A stretch of DNA of 25,261 nt from positions 46,702-71,962 of the forward strand of contig FR882150.1 of NCBI GenBank assembly GCA_000435635.1. Reading direction: 5' to 3'. This DNA is from Prevotella sp. CAG:1320. Lineage in GTDB: Bacteria > Bacteroidota > Bacteroidia > Bacteroidales > Bacteroidaceae. Each line of letters begins with the position of its first letter. Within the stretch, counting starts at the first letter, position 1. The notes beneath the pieces were generated by a model. That model saw nothing but the letters and a program-made list of their open reading frames with translations. It did not search any database and was not told the origin of the DNA. Positions 1 through 7,650 of the stretch are shown piece after piece. The position numbers and the translations under genes were made by a program.

Positions 1-455
1 GGGATGCCAGCAGCAGGAAAGAAGCCCATGATGGCAGCAAAAAGCTTCATCCTGTAGTGCATCTCCATGTATTCAACAGCAAGGGAGAGCTCTATCTTCA
101 ACGCAGGCCAACATGGAAAGACATCCAACCTGACAAATGGGACACGGCATGCGGCGGTCACATCACGCTAGGCGAAAACGTAGAACAAGCCCTGCATAGA
201 GAAGTACGTGAGGAATTGGGCATAACAGACTTCACGCCCCACTCTTTGGGAAAATACGTTTTTGAAAGCGCAAAGGAAAAAGAATTGGTATATGTACATC
301 GTTGTACATATGACGGTGTTGTCACGCCTAGCCAAGACGAACTGGATGGAGGACGCTTTTGGACAGAAAAGGAAATCATGAAAAACATGGGCAAAGGTGT
401 GTTCACGCCAAATTTCGAAAAAGAGTATCAGCGTTATTTCGCTAAACAATCCTAA
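1..455 (+). CDS. NUDIX hydrolase, 5' end outside the window
   Basis: The reading frame is open from base 3 and upstream of the first possible start (GTG at 57), so the real start lies before the window. The upstream residues (DASSRKEAHDGSKKLHPVVH) fit the N-terminal part of Idi-like/YfcD-type NUDIX proteins. A complete Nudix box is visible, G-x5-E-x7-REVREELGI, with the catalytic REVREE helix that binds the metal ion. Enzymes of this family hydrolyse nucleoside diphosphates linked to another group, or isomerise isopentenyl diphosphate; the substrate cannot be told here. The C-terminus (FTPNFEKEYQRYF) looks complete. The stop codon lies within a terminator hairpin. It is the first gene in the window and its upstream neighbours are unknown. 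Confidence 0.85.
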   Translation, partial: DASSRKEAHDGSKKLHPVVHLHVFNSKGELYLQRRPTWKDIQPDKWDTACGGHITLGENVEQALHREVREELGITDFTPHSLGKYVFESAKEKELVYVHRCTYDGVVTPSQDELDGGRFWTEKEIMKNMGKGVFTPNFEKEYQRYFAKQS

Positions 456-475
456 AGGAAGGATTTTTTTAGCGA
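439..475 (+). terminator. Terminator of the NUDIX gene, overlapping its stop codon
   Basis: The inner stem AATCCT/AGGATT has a 6-base loop and is followed by a run of T. An outer stem TCGCTAAA/TTTAGCGA can extend it. The TAA stop at 453-455 is inside the hairpin. It separates the NUDIX gene from the promoter at 481. Confidence 0.6.
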
Positions 476-480
476 GAATA

Positions 481-512
481 TTTGGGAGTTTAAAATATAG
501 CGCGTATCTTTG
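481..512 (+). promoter_or_regulatory. Bacteroidota-type promoter of the 6S-like RNA
   Basis: TTTG at 481-484, a 20-base spacer and TATCTTTG at 505-512 match the -33/-7 consensus of the Bacteroidota primary sigma factor. Transcription should begin about 5 to 8 bases after the -7 box, which is where the closing stem of the structured RNA begins. Confidence 0.85.
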
Positions 513-516
513 CAAT

Positions 517-716
517 AAAGGAACACGGGTCGTTCCGATTAGATCGGGATACTCATCAAACTATAACATCTCCGAGAGCAAACTCCAGCCGATGGCGGGC
601 CATATAAACCGGGCAACCGACTAAGCTGTAAAGCCAGTGGATTACAAAAGCGGAGCACTCTCAAAACATGACATCCAGGAGTGTCATCACATCATCGGGC
701 GACCCTTTCCTTTTTG
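517..716 (+). ncRNA. ssrS: Candidate 6S-like RNA (about 200 nt)
   Basis: This is a non-coding stretch bounded by a consensus promoter and a T-rich end. It folds into one long rod. The closing stem pairs 517-523 with 707-713, 527-532 with 700-705, 535-539 with 694-698 and 548-554 with 679-685 (one G-U). Next is a large internal bubble (about 555-573 opposite 663-678). The upper stem pairs 574-578 with 658-662 and 583-586 with 652-655 and is topped by a branched end. A ~200-nt rod with a central bubble mimicking an open promoter is the hallmark of 6S RNA, which binds the RNA polymerase housekeeping holoenzyme. The pairing is seen in the sequence; the 6S identity is inferred from shape, length and promoter. 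The Bacteroidales-1 RNA family should also be compared. The RNA ends about 30 bases before ribE. Confidence 0.7.
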
Positions 717-746
717 TTTATACATATACATTATTATATATTAGAT

Positions 747-1349
747 ATGTTTAGTGGTATCGTAGAGGAAATGGCCACGATTGTAGCCATAGAGAAAAAT
801 CAAGGCAATATTGACTTCACGTTAAAATGTTCATTCGTTGACCAACTAGCCATAGACCAAAGCGTGGCCCATAATGGCGTGTGCCTTACTGTGGTGGCTA
901 TTAAGGATGGTTGCTATACCGTCACGGCGATGAAAGAAACGCTTGACCGCTCCAACCTTGGGCTATTAAAAATAGGTGACCACGTCAATGTAGAACGTTC
1001 GATGCTGATGAACGGCCGACTGGATGGCCATATTGTTCAAGGCCATGTAGACGAGACCGCCCGTTGTATTGATATGCGAGACGCGGATGGTTCCACTTAC
1101 TTCACTTTCGAGTATGCGCTGGACAAGGAGATGGCAAAGAAGGGTTATTTTACTGTAGACAAAGGCTCCGTGACCGTCAATGGTGTTTCGCTCACGGTTT
1201 GCGCCCCAACAGAGAACACTTTCACCGTAGCCATTATCCCCTATACCCGTGAGCACACCAATTTCCAAGATATTACCATAGGCTCAGTGGTCAATATCGA
1301 GTTCGATATATTAGGCAAGTACATCGCCCGCTTACAAGCATTGAGCTAA
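747..1349 (+). CDS. ribE: Riboflavin synthase, alpha chain
   Basis: The 200-residue protein starts MFSGIVEE, the typical N-terminus of riboflavin synthase, so ATG 747 is preferred over the in-frame codon at 681, which lies in the RNA gene. Two tandem lumazine-binding barrels are visible, each with the NGV(C/S)LTV motif (about residues 45-55 and 140-150). The enzyme joins two 6,7-dimethyl-8-ribityllumazine molecules to give riboflavin and a pyrimidine, as a homotrimer in the cytosol. No other rib gene is adjacent. No clear separate promoter is seen in the short gap after the 6S-like RNA, so read-through from 481 is possible. The stop codon is directly at the insertion site of a repeat element. 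Confidence 0.95.
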   Translation: MFSGIVEEMATIVAIEKNQGNIDFTLKCSFVDQLAIDQSVAHNGVCLTVVAIKDGCYTVTAMKETLDRSNLGLLKIGDHVNVERSMLMNGRLDGHIVQGHVDETARCIDMRDADGSTYFTFEYALDKEMAKKGYFTVDKGSVTVNGVSLTVCAPTENTFTVAIIPYTREHTNFQDITIGSVVNIEFDILGKYIARLQALS

Positions 1350-1353
1350 TTAA

Positions 1354-1679
1354 CGTGAGTCCGATGAATTTCAGCTTACTGGCGAGGGTGCGAGATAACA
1401 GGAATAAAACCAAAAGAATATAGTATACTTCTGCATTCCACGACGTGGAATAGCTATTTCACGTCGTGGAACAGACTTTTCTTCTAGCTTCTTGGAGTTT
1501 ATATACTATATGAAAAGGATTTGTAATAAGTGCTCCAGGGCTCGTTCCCCCGTCAAGTTGCCGTGCCGCACATCTCATCAAGTGGATATGGTAATTCCAT
1601 GAATTCCCGCCAAGGGAGACGCGGCACGCCATGTCTCTACATTTTAGATATGCGCAAAACACAATTCGTCGAACTCACG
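1354..1679. mobile_element. MITE-like element, copy A, inserted at the ribE stop
   Basis: Imperfect terminal inverted repeats of 17 bp (1354-1370 and 1663-1679, 15 of 17 matching) bound the element. They are flanked by the direct repeat AATTAA (1348-1353 and 1680-1685), which looks like a target-site duplication. The left duplication includes the last two bases of the ribE stop codon. The body (1367-1596 and 1646-1678) is nearly identical to 20577-20881. Inside are a palindrome array (1435-1477), a 10-bp inverted repeat around it (ATATAGTATA at 1418-1427, TATACTATAT at 1502-1511) and a 30-codon frame (1510-1602, MKRICNKCSRARSPVKLPCR...). A 49-bp block (1597-1645) is absent from copy B. No transposase is encoded, so movement would need one in trans. 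Confidence 0.7.
1435..1477. repeat. Two 21-bp palindromic units in copy A
   Basis: ATTCCACGACGTGGAAT (1435-1451) is a palindrome with a one-base centre. It is followed by TTTCACGTCGTGGAA (1457-1471), a near-palindrome in the same 21-bp register. Copy B has four such units, so the number varies between copies. Confidence 0.85.
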
Positions 1680-1778
1680 AATTAACATGAACTCAACAAA
1701 TCTCAGCTTGTGCGCACAACACAACCTTTACAGACAGCGCATGCGCCTTCCCCCGCTGCCTATGTCAGTATAAGACAA

Positions 1779-1806
1779 GCTTCATCATACAATACCTGAT
1801 GAAGGC
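1779..1806 (-). terminator. Possible terminator hairpin after the HD-domain gene
   Basis: CTTCATCA (1780-1787) and TGATGAAG (1797-1804) form an 8-bp stem with a 9-base loop, 22 bases beyond the stop of the minus-strand operon. The T-run on the minus strand is poor (TTGTCTTAT), so this call is weak. Bases 1687-1778 hold nothing else that I recognise. Confidence 0.4.
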
Positions 1807-1827
1807 ATTATAGTAAAATGCGGACAT

Positions 1828-2469
1828 TCATTTATTCTCCGCTATCATCAAATCATATAACCGATCGAAGACGGCTCTCAACTGAATCTCATCTTCTATG
1901 ATAGCGCGCAAGGCTTTCAATTTCTTCTCATTGGGTGAGTTGGTAATCCACAAACGAATATATCCACTGGTGGAATACTTTTCATGGATATGACGATGGA
2001 AACGCTCCCATTGTTGTTCCTTAGTCTTTCCTGGTTCATTTTCCAATCCATAAAGCACAGCCCTGCGGAATATCTCGTCAGGCTCCAAATCCCTATCCGC
2101 CTCTGCCACAATCTTACCATAGATACTGCGAGGTTGCCTACTGCCACTGGCTCTATGGTCTTCCACAGCCTCTTTCATAATACGTATCTTATCAGGAGAG
2201 AACCATTTGCGCAGCCTGGCATCATTGGCCAATATCTTCCCGCCTGTAATATGGTGTATCGCTCTGGGGCCACTCATTCCTAAGTCATGATAAGCCGCGA
2301 TGGTATAAACCATATCCGCATCAGCACCTGTCAATCTTGCCAGCTCTAACGCATTGCGTATCACCCTGTTGACATGCCGCAAACCATGACTTTCACCAAA
2401 AGCCACATATCGAGGTAGTACTTGTTGCTCGATAAAATCCATCAATTCTAAAGTCACTTGTTGCTTCAT
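1828..2469 (-). CDS. HD-domain phosphohydrolase
   Basis: A 213-residue cytosolic protein. The metal-binding HD signature is visible: H28 and H32 in GESHGLRH, then HD at 61-62 in AAYHDLG, H72/H73, H105 in EDH and an acidic ADRDLEPDE stretch near residue 126 that could supply the last metal ligand. Proteins of this kind hydrolyse phosphate esters of nucleotides or related compounds; the substrate is not known. I chose ATG 2469, two bases after the menA stop codon, over the TTG at 2475, which overlaps that stop. The close spacing makes it the last gene of the operon beginning at 7565. Its link to menaquinone synthesis is only positional. Confidence 0.8.
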   Translation of the reverse strand: MKQQVTLELMDFIEQQVLPRYVAFGESHGLRHVNRVIRNALELARLTGADADMVYTIAAYHDLGMSGPRAIHHITGGKILANDARLRKWFSPDKIRIMKEAVEDHRASGSRQPRSIYGKIVAEADRDLEPDEIFRRAVLYGLENEPGKTKEQQWERFHRHIHEKYSTSGYIRLWITNSPNEKKLKALRAIIEDEIQLRAVFDRLYDLMIAENK

Positions 2470-2471
2470 GC

Positions 2472-3416
2472 TCAATGGGAAAAAAGAGAAATCATCACAT
2501 ATGCGGCACTCACCAAGACTCCATAGAAAAACATGTTGCGAGCGGTCTTGCCCAAGATGGTATTGAGCTGTTTGCCTTGATGTATCGCTTTCATCCTGCG
2601 ATAAGCATGATCATGAAGTCCACCATATATAATCAACAAAGCCATCACGCTCCACAAGCGTATCCCTATCGATACCGAAGTCTCCATTACGAGGATGAGA
2701 ACGATATTGCAACAGATTGCCACAAAGCCCAACAAACGATATAGCCGCTCAGAATTTGCGGTTCCCAGGCGTACGACTAATGTCCGCTTTCCAGCCCGGG
2801 CATCGTTTTCTCTGTCTCTATAGTTATTCACGATGAGCAGCGTGTCTATGACAAAACCGCAAGCAATGGAAGAGATAAATACATAAAGGGGGATGGCCTG
2901 CGATTCAACGGGCATGGAGACATAATAAGTAAGACAAACAGGAATGATGCCAAAGAACACCAAGACCAATACGTCGCCCCAACCATGATAGGAAAGAAAC
3001 GTGGTATAAAGGAAACAGAATACCACGCACACAATACCTACCCATATCAGTTTCCATCCACCAAAACAAATCAAAGGAAGGCCTATGAGGCAAGCCAACA
3101 ACGTGGTAAAGACAATTCCATATCGCATGGCAGGCAAGGTAATCCATCCTTGGGCACATGCACGGCGAGGACCCAATCGAGTCTCATCATCGTTTCCATG
3201 ACGGAAATCAAAATAGTCGTTGATGAGGTTAGCGTCTATTTGCATGACAAAGGCAAAAAGAAAACAAAGCAGCGCGGCTATCCATTGAAAGCCTGCCATC
3301 GCGTCATGCCATGCCATTGCCGCCCCTATCATGACAGGGACTGACGCACCCGATAGAGTTTTTGGTCTTGCGGCCAAGAGCCATGCTTTTGCGGAATTTG
3401 TTTTTACCTGTTCCAT
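2472..3416 (-). CDS. menA: 1,4-dihydroxy-2-naphthoate polyprenyltransferase
   Basis: A UbiA-family integral membrane protein of 314 residues with eight or nine hydrophobic segments. The first prenyl-diphosphate motif is NDYFDFRHGNDDE (about residues 66-78), preceded by the conserved RPKTL near 17-21. The second aspartate-rich motif is NNYRDRENDARAGKRTL in the second half. MenA prenylates 1,4-dihydroxy-2-naphthoate to demethylmenaquinone in the inner membrane, serving anaerobic respiration. ATG 3416 is preferred to the TTG one codon upstream. It starts 11 bases after the porin stop and is followed within 2 bases by the HD-domain gene, so it is co-transcribed. No other men gene is in the window. 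Confidence 0.93.
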   Translation of the reverse strand: MEQVKTNSAKAWLLAARPKTLSGASVPVMIGAAMAWHDAMAGFQWIAALLCFLFAFVMQIDANLINDYFDFRHGNDDETRLGPRRACAQGWITLPAMRYGIVFTTLLACLIGLPLICFGGWKLIWVGIVCVVFCFLYTTFLSYHGWGDVLVLVFFGIIPVCLTYYVSMPVESQAIPLYVFISSIACGFVIDTLLIVNNYRDRENDARAGKRTLVVRLGTANSERLYRLLGFVAICCNIVLILVMETSVSIGIRLWSVMALLIIYGGLHDHAYRRMKAIHQGKQLNTILGKTARNMFFYGVLVSAAYVMISLFSH

Positions 3417-3427
3417 CAAGGCTTCTC

Positions 3428-5809
3428 TTAGTTAAAGAAATTCCAACTTACTCCGAAACGGAAAATACGTTCGTTAAGAGGATAATGTGGGGTAAGGAAA
3501 TATTCCTTGTTACCCATACCTGAGTTGACATGGCTGAACATCACGAAAAAGCGTGTATGCTTAATATGGAAATTGAGATAAGCGTTGATGACAGGATAGC
3601 CACCCGTCTCTACATTGTTCTCGCCATTGCCTTGGGTGGTGTACACACCCATTAAAGGAGAATATTCAGGAGCCTCATATTTGGTGAAATAACGTGCGTC
3701 CGCACCAAAGTCACATTGCAATACCCTTGCTATTTTGAAGCGCAAGAAAAGATTGGTGTAGACGTTCAGCGTGGGGAGCGGCAATACGGAGTTGTCACTG
3801 CTGCGCTGGTAAGTGAGCACATTTTGCCAATTGAGGATACCCAACTTGAAATCTTGAGTGAGCTGGGCGGTCAACACGTTGATACCACTGCCATGCTGCA
3901 TAGGCACCACATTGAGTCCCGTGCGCACGCCATCAGTGTTGGTATAGGTTTGCAGGAAATAAGCGTAGTTCTTGATTTGGTCTACAGCTACCCGTAAAGA
4001 TGTCTTAGTTTTGGGAAAATTCAATGTTCCCATGATACGAGTATGGAAAACACGATCCATCTCCACGTCATCCCACCAAAGATGTTTGGCATGGTAATTA
4101 CTGAAATAGAAGGAAGGTGCCTCGTTGTGTATGAAAGCGTTGACCGCTAATTGCAACGTATCTCCAAGAAACGGGAAATTGAGATCACCTGTGGCATCAA
4201 TAGTGAAGTCTCCCGCGTCATCGCCAGCCACCCCCACTTTTCCTATTATATTATAGTGTAACCACTTGCCTTGCAGTTTGCTGAGTTGCCCTCCCACAAA
4301 TATACTATTTTCATTATAAGAGGTTTTCCCTCCATCCAGTTCCGGCAATTCAAAATGTTTCAATGTATGCTGCGCAAAGGCTTTGATGCCTGCCTTGGCG
4401 TATTTGTTGAATCCCTCTAACAATGCCAAGGCCACTGTGTTCTTCAACTCATAGTGGCGAGTGCGATCATAGATAGAGTCGCCCAACAAAGGCCCTATCT
4501 GTCCATAATCATTCAAATAATAATCAGTTGGCGTTTGGTACGCCTGGTAAATACGAGTGTAGTTATTGAACTCCGCTGTATGAATAAAACTCGTTACTGG
4601 CACATATTCCGTTTTCATCCACATCGTGTCCTCAGCGGCCTTCTGTTCCTCTGCCAGCAGACTATCCGCAACTTCTGTGCTCGTCACGGCAATGCGTTCA
4701 GCAGAAGCTCCGCCTTCCACTGGTTCGTTTCCCTCTTTCTTCGCAGGAGCTCCGCCTTCCACTGGTTCGTCTCCAACTATCTTAGCGTCGTCAGGTCGTC
4801 CCGCAAAGGTAGGTTTTCCATCAAAAGCCTCCTCGTCGAAGTCATCTCCCATCCTTCTGCGAGCCTCCTCTTTTTCCTTCAATGCCTCATTTTCCTTCTC
4901 GGACTCAATGGCGAATTTCCTAGCCTTGATTTCTTCCTCTGTCATCTTCACCTTGCGCCTAAAGCCCAAGCTGTAACGATGCGTGAAAAAGATGTGTTGA
5001 TTATCGTTGCGATTCCAGTTCTGTTCCAATACCGTAGGAATTTCATCCGTGGAAAACGACTCATTGAACATCTCTGGATGCGTGATATAATTATCATCCG
5101 TGATACCTCCGCTCTCCGTCACCTTCTGGTGAAGCGTGGAGAAAAGCAGGTGTGCCTGATACCGGTCTCCCAAATAAGAGCCCCAGAAACTATACTTGAA
5201 ATGTGAAGTGCTTTGATTGGCGTAGTAGCCTCGACCATAGAGGTAGTCAAACTTAAATCCCACACCTATCCGCTTACCTGCGTTAATGGCAAACAGGGCG
5301 TGGAAATCATCCTCACCGTTGGTTCTGTTGCCCGCGCTGTTTAGCGTCACGTTTGTAATGGGAGAATAGGTATTGGTAAAGAGGTGGCTTTCCACTGGCG
5401 TGACCACAAAATTGTAAGGGTCAACAAAGATAAAATCGCCCCCTACTCCACTTTGGTCTATAAATAGCCGATTCATGCGCGGAGCTCCCAAGTTACCAGT
5501 AGTATTATATTCTCCCCGCAATCCTGAAGTGAAAGTGGTGTTTTGATACATGTGGGACAGCGTGTCCACCACCGCGGGAGTCCTGTCTCCAAACAGCGGA
5601 TCCACATTCCACCCAAATACGCCTTTGGGTATTTCCTTGTTACTGCCTAGTGAGTCATTGCGCATCCTACGCTGGTCTGCGGTGGTGATGACTCCATTTT
5701 CATCAACTTGATTAAATCCCTGGTTGCTGTCCAGATTGTTAAAATCCACCTGCGCCTTGGCACTGGAAATGCCAAGAGCCAGGCAGATCATTATAAAAAA
5801 TCTCTTCAT
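3428..5809 (-). CDS. Outer-membrane beta-barrel porin (Porin_10-like)
   Basis: A 793-residue protein with a signal peptide (MKRFFIMICLALGISSAKAQ, cleavage expected before Q). A long alternation of aromatic and polar residues is typical of barrel strands, and the last strand ends in aromatic residues (FRFGVSWNFFN), as expected for Bam-dependent insertion. Length and style fit the putative porin family of Bacteroidota (Porin_10). An unusual highly charged segment of about 110 residues (near 285-400) interrupts the barrel. It is rich in K/E and contains two copies of (D/N)EPVEGGA(P/S)A, so it probably forms an exposed loop or periplasmic helix. The start codon directly abuts the stop of the upstream small gene and menA follows after 11 bases. 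The transported substrate is unknown. Confidence 0.85.
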   Translation of the reverse strand: MKRFFIMICLALGISSAKAQVDFNNLDSNQGFNQVDENGVITTADQRRMRNDSLGSNKEIPKGVFGWNVDPLFGDRTPAVVDTLSHMYQNTTFTSGLRGEYNTTGNLGAPRMNRLFIDQSGVGGDFIFVDPYNFVVTPVESHLFTNTYSPITNVTLNSAGNRTNGEDDFHALFAINAGKRIGVGFKFDYLYGRGYYANQSTSHFKYSFWGSYLGDRYQAHLLFSTLHQKVTESGGITDDNYITHPEMFNESFSTDEIPTVLEQNWNRNDNQHIFFTHRYSLGFRRKVKMTEEEIKARKFAIESEKENEALKEKEEARRRMGDDFDEEAFDGKPTFAGRPDDAKIVGDEPVEGGAPAKKEGNEPVEGGASAERIAVTSTEVADSLLAEEQKAAEDTMWMKTEYVPVTSFIHTAEFNNYTRIYQAYQTPTDYYLNDYGQIGPLLGDSIYDRTRHYELKNTVALALLEGFNKYAKAGIKAFAQHTLKHFELPELDGGKTSYNENSIFVGGQLSKLQGKWLHYNIIGKVGVAGDDAGDFTIDATGDLNFPFLGDTLQLAVNAFIHNEAPSFYFSNYHAKHLWWDDVEMDRVFHTRIMGTLNFPKTKTSLRVAVDQIKNYAYFLQTYTNTDGVRTGLNVVPMQHGSGINVLTAQLTQDFKLGILNWQNVLTYQRSSDNSVLPLPTLNVYTNLFLRFKIARVLQCDFGADARYFTKYEAPEYSPLMGVYTTQGNGENNVETGGYPVINAYLNFHIKHTRFFVMFSHVNSGMGNKEYFLTPHYPLNERIFRFGVSWNFFN

Positions 5810-6091
5810 TTACTTATGGAATAATCGGATGGCTACCTCAGCTATCTTTACCACTACGCCCACGAGCAAAATGACATAGGCGGCAGTGTGCCATTCCGTA
5901 GACATATAGAGGGCAACGCCTCCTATCGCCAACAACATGAAGGCAATGTTCAAGATGTTGCGCACCTTAAACATGGAATCTTCCTTGGTATATGAAATAA
6001 GCCTGCGCTGCCTATGCCTTGGTCTTACGGCATATCCCTGGTGCGCGGCTTGTTCCTCCACCTTCACTTCTTGATTTTCCTCAGGTTTCAT
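5810..6091 (-). CDS. Small two-helix membrane protein of unknown function
   Basis: A 93-residue protein that I do not recognise as a named family. The first ~40 residues are hydrophilic and charged (KPEENQEVKVEEQ, then RPRHRQRR). Two hydrophobic helices follow (about NILNIAFMLLAIGGVALYM and AAYVILLVGVVVKIAEVAI), separated by a short STEWHT turn. The basic stretch before the first helix suggests the N-terminus stays in the cytosol. Its stop codon touches the porin start codon, and it begins 12 bases after the DUF4468 gene, so translation is probably coupled. The positional link suggests a role in the envelope; no more can be said. Confidence 0.75.
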   Translation of the reverse strand: MKPEENQEVKVEEQAAHQGYAVRPRHRQRRLISYTKEDSMFKVRNILNIAFMLLAIGGVALYMSTEWHTAAYVILLVGVVVKIAEVAIRLFHK

Positions 6092-6103
6092 TCTGGCTTT
6101 TGA

Positions 6104-7006
6104 TTATTGCACGACAGCCGTGATGTCATTGAATATTTGGTTCTTGCGATCAATGGTTCCCTTGCGGAACTTGCCATATATACGAGCCAAGTCTGTCTTC
6201 TTTCTGTTCAATCCATACTTATCCGTGATAATTTCCTCGGCGGGAAGGTCAAATCCTGTCTTGCGGCCAGGCTCGTAATTGTATCTGATACGCCCCAGCG
6301 TCACGTTGAGATGATTATCCTTGGCAGTTGCCACCAATTGATATTCAAACTCAGAGCGGTCAAGATTGAAGAAATTATCACGGAACACCATCCATTCTTT
6401 CAACACGCAAACTATAACGCCTTCCTCTTTGTTTACCAAGACAATACGGCTCGTCTCGTCTACTTGGTGGCTATCTTGTGTCAAGGTGTCAAGATAAGCG
6501 TAAGCCAAATCGTAGAGTTGAGCAGCGGACTTGCCCGAGACATCCAAATCCAAAGAGAACTCCACTTTTCCCTCTCCATTCACGGGCACAGCCCCTTCCA
6601 GATAGATAGGGTCTTCCTTAAGTTCCCTGCCGTCCTTGGCAATGTAAACTTTAGCGTTTTCTTTCCTTGTAACGTCCGTCTTCTTTCGAGGAGTCTGCGT
6701 GGGAGCAGTCCAACCAGACTTCGTGGTGGCAGGGGTTTCCGCCTTTATCTTATCCGCCTCAGCTTTTATCCGCTCAGCCTCCGCTTTCACGCGGGCGGCC
6801 TGTTCCTCTATCTGTTGTTTTTGCTTTTCCACCTCGGCTTGCTGCTCCTCCGCCTTTGCCTTGGCCTCTTGAGCCTTGGCTAGCGCCTCTTGAGCCTCCT
6901 TCAGTTGTTTTTGGGCTTGTTCCAGTTGCTGTTCAGGTGTAAGTACTTCTTGCGCCGCACACATCATGGGCAACGCAAGCATCATAGCAATGATCAGTTT
7001 TTTCAT
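6104..7006 (-). CDS. Secreted coiled-coil protein with DUF4468-like domain
   Basis: A 300-residue protein with a signal peptide (MKKLIIAMMLALPMMCAAQE). Residues ~24-95 are an alanine, glutamate, lysine and glutamine-rich helix (KAQEAKAKAEEQ, KAEAERIKAEADKIKAE) predicted to be a coiled coil. A proline- and threonine-rich linker leads to a globular domain from ~130. The part GEGKVEFSLDLDVSGKSAAQ followed by a helix and strands resembles DUF4468, a TBP-fold domain found in secreted Bacteroidota proteins; I judge this from pattern only. The function is unknown; the location is periplasmic or surface. The leader is a near copy of that of the upstream gene, 17 of the first 20 residues being identical. 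Confidence 0.75.
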   Translation of the reverse strand: MKKLIIAMMLALPMMCAAQEVLTPEQQLEQAQKQLKEAQEALAKAQEAKAKAEEQQAEVEKQKQQIEEQAARVKAEAERIKAEADKIKAETPATTKSGWTAPTQTPRKKTDVTRKENAKVYIAKDGRELKEDPIYLEGAVPVNGEGKVEFSLDLDVSGKSAAQLYDLAYAYLDTLTQDSHQVDETSRIVLVNKEEGVIVCVLKEWMVFRDNFFNLDRSEFEYQLVATAKDNHLNVTLGRIRYNYEPGRKTGFDLPAEEIITDKYGLNRKKTDLARIYGKFRKGTIDRKNQIFNDITAVVQ

Positions 7007-7040
7007 AATATATACATTTTATAATTATCTCACATCCGTA

Positions 7041-7565
7041 TTACATTACTTCCTTCAAGATCTCGGCCTTGAGTCGCTCAGCGTCTTTTCTGATTTTCTC
7101 GGCCTCTGCCTTTAGGCGTTCAGCGCCATCCTGCGCCTCTTTCCTCAACTGTTCGGCTTTTTCTTGCATTTTGACCTTAAACCGCTCAGTGTCTTTCCGC
7201 ATCTCTTGTTGTAATCTTTGCATTTCGGCTTTATGTTGTTCCATGCCTTCCATGTTGTTCTTTTCCTGGGCTGCTTCAAGCTTATCGGCTTCAGCCTCCA
7301 TCAGAGCTTCACGTCTTTCCATCTCCGCCTCAAACTTGGCGGCCTCAGCTTCTAACGCTGCCCCCTTTCTCTCCAATTCCACCTCCAGTTGAGCGGCTTG
7401 TATCTCCAATTGAGCTTCCTTTCGCTCCATCTCTGCCTCAACCTTAGCGGCCATCGCTTCCAATTCAGCCTCCTTCTTTTCCGCCTCCGCTTCTAACTTG
7501 GCGGCCTCTTGAGCCGCGCACATCATGGGCAACGCGAGCATTATGGCTATAACAAGTTGTTTCAT
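7041..7565 (-). CDS. Secreted helical protein with 18-residue repeats
   Basis: A 174-residue protein with a signal peptide (MKQLVIAIMLALPMMCAAQE), the rest almost entirely A, E, K, L, M, R and Q. From residue 23 an 18-residue unit repeats four times and part of a fifth (23-40, 41-58, 59-76, 77-94, 95-). The pattern is about (K/Q)xEAExExKEAxLEAxAA. Eighteen residues are exactly five turns of an alpha-helix. The C-terminal third is a different charged helix (KAEQLRKEAQDGAERLKAEA). No catalytic domain is visible. It is first in the operon, behind a promoter at 7643-7650. Its leader matches that of the next gene, suggesting a duplicated 5' end with divergent bodies. A periplasmic spacer or structural role is possible but unproven. 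Confidence 0.75.
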   Translation of the reverse strand: MKQLVIAIMLALPMMCAAQEAAKLEAEAEKKEAELEAMAAKVEAEMERKEAQLEIQAAQLEVELERKGAALEAEAAKFEAEMERREALMEAEADKLEAAQEKNNMEGMEQHKAEMQRLQQEMRKDTERFKVKMQEKAEQLRKEAQDGAERLKAEAEKIRKDAERLKAEILKEVM

Positions 7566-7642
7566 ATGATAAGTTATTTATCAATAATACTACCCTCTTA
7601 CGGGAAAGACAATCTCACCCTTTCAAGTTAAGATATGCTTTG

Positions 7643-7650
7643 CAAAGATA
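7643..7650 (-). promoter_or_regulatory. -7 element for the minus-strand six-gene operon
   Basis: Read on the minus strand this is TATCTTTG, a full match to TAnnTTTG. A good TTTG at -33 is not seen. It lies about 78 bases before the ATG at 7565, so a leader of ~70 bases is expected. Confidence 0.65.

Noticed and set aside
517..746. FMN riboswitch in front of ribE
   Set aside because: The conserved FMN aptamer segments are not present, and the region has its own consensus promoter, paired ends and a T-rich end as expected for a separate RNA. TPP and cobalamin aptamer motifs were also not found.
4454..5206. 250-codon open frame on the plus strand inside the porin gene
   Set aside because: It lies antisense to a well supported porin and has no recognisable domain. 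The long frame at 8512-9342 opposite uvrB is rejected for the same reason.
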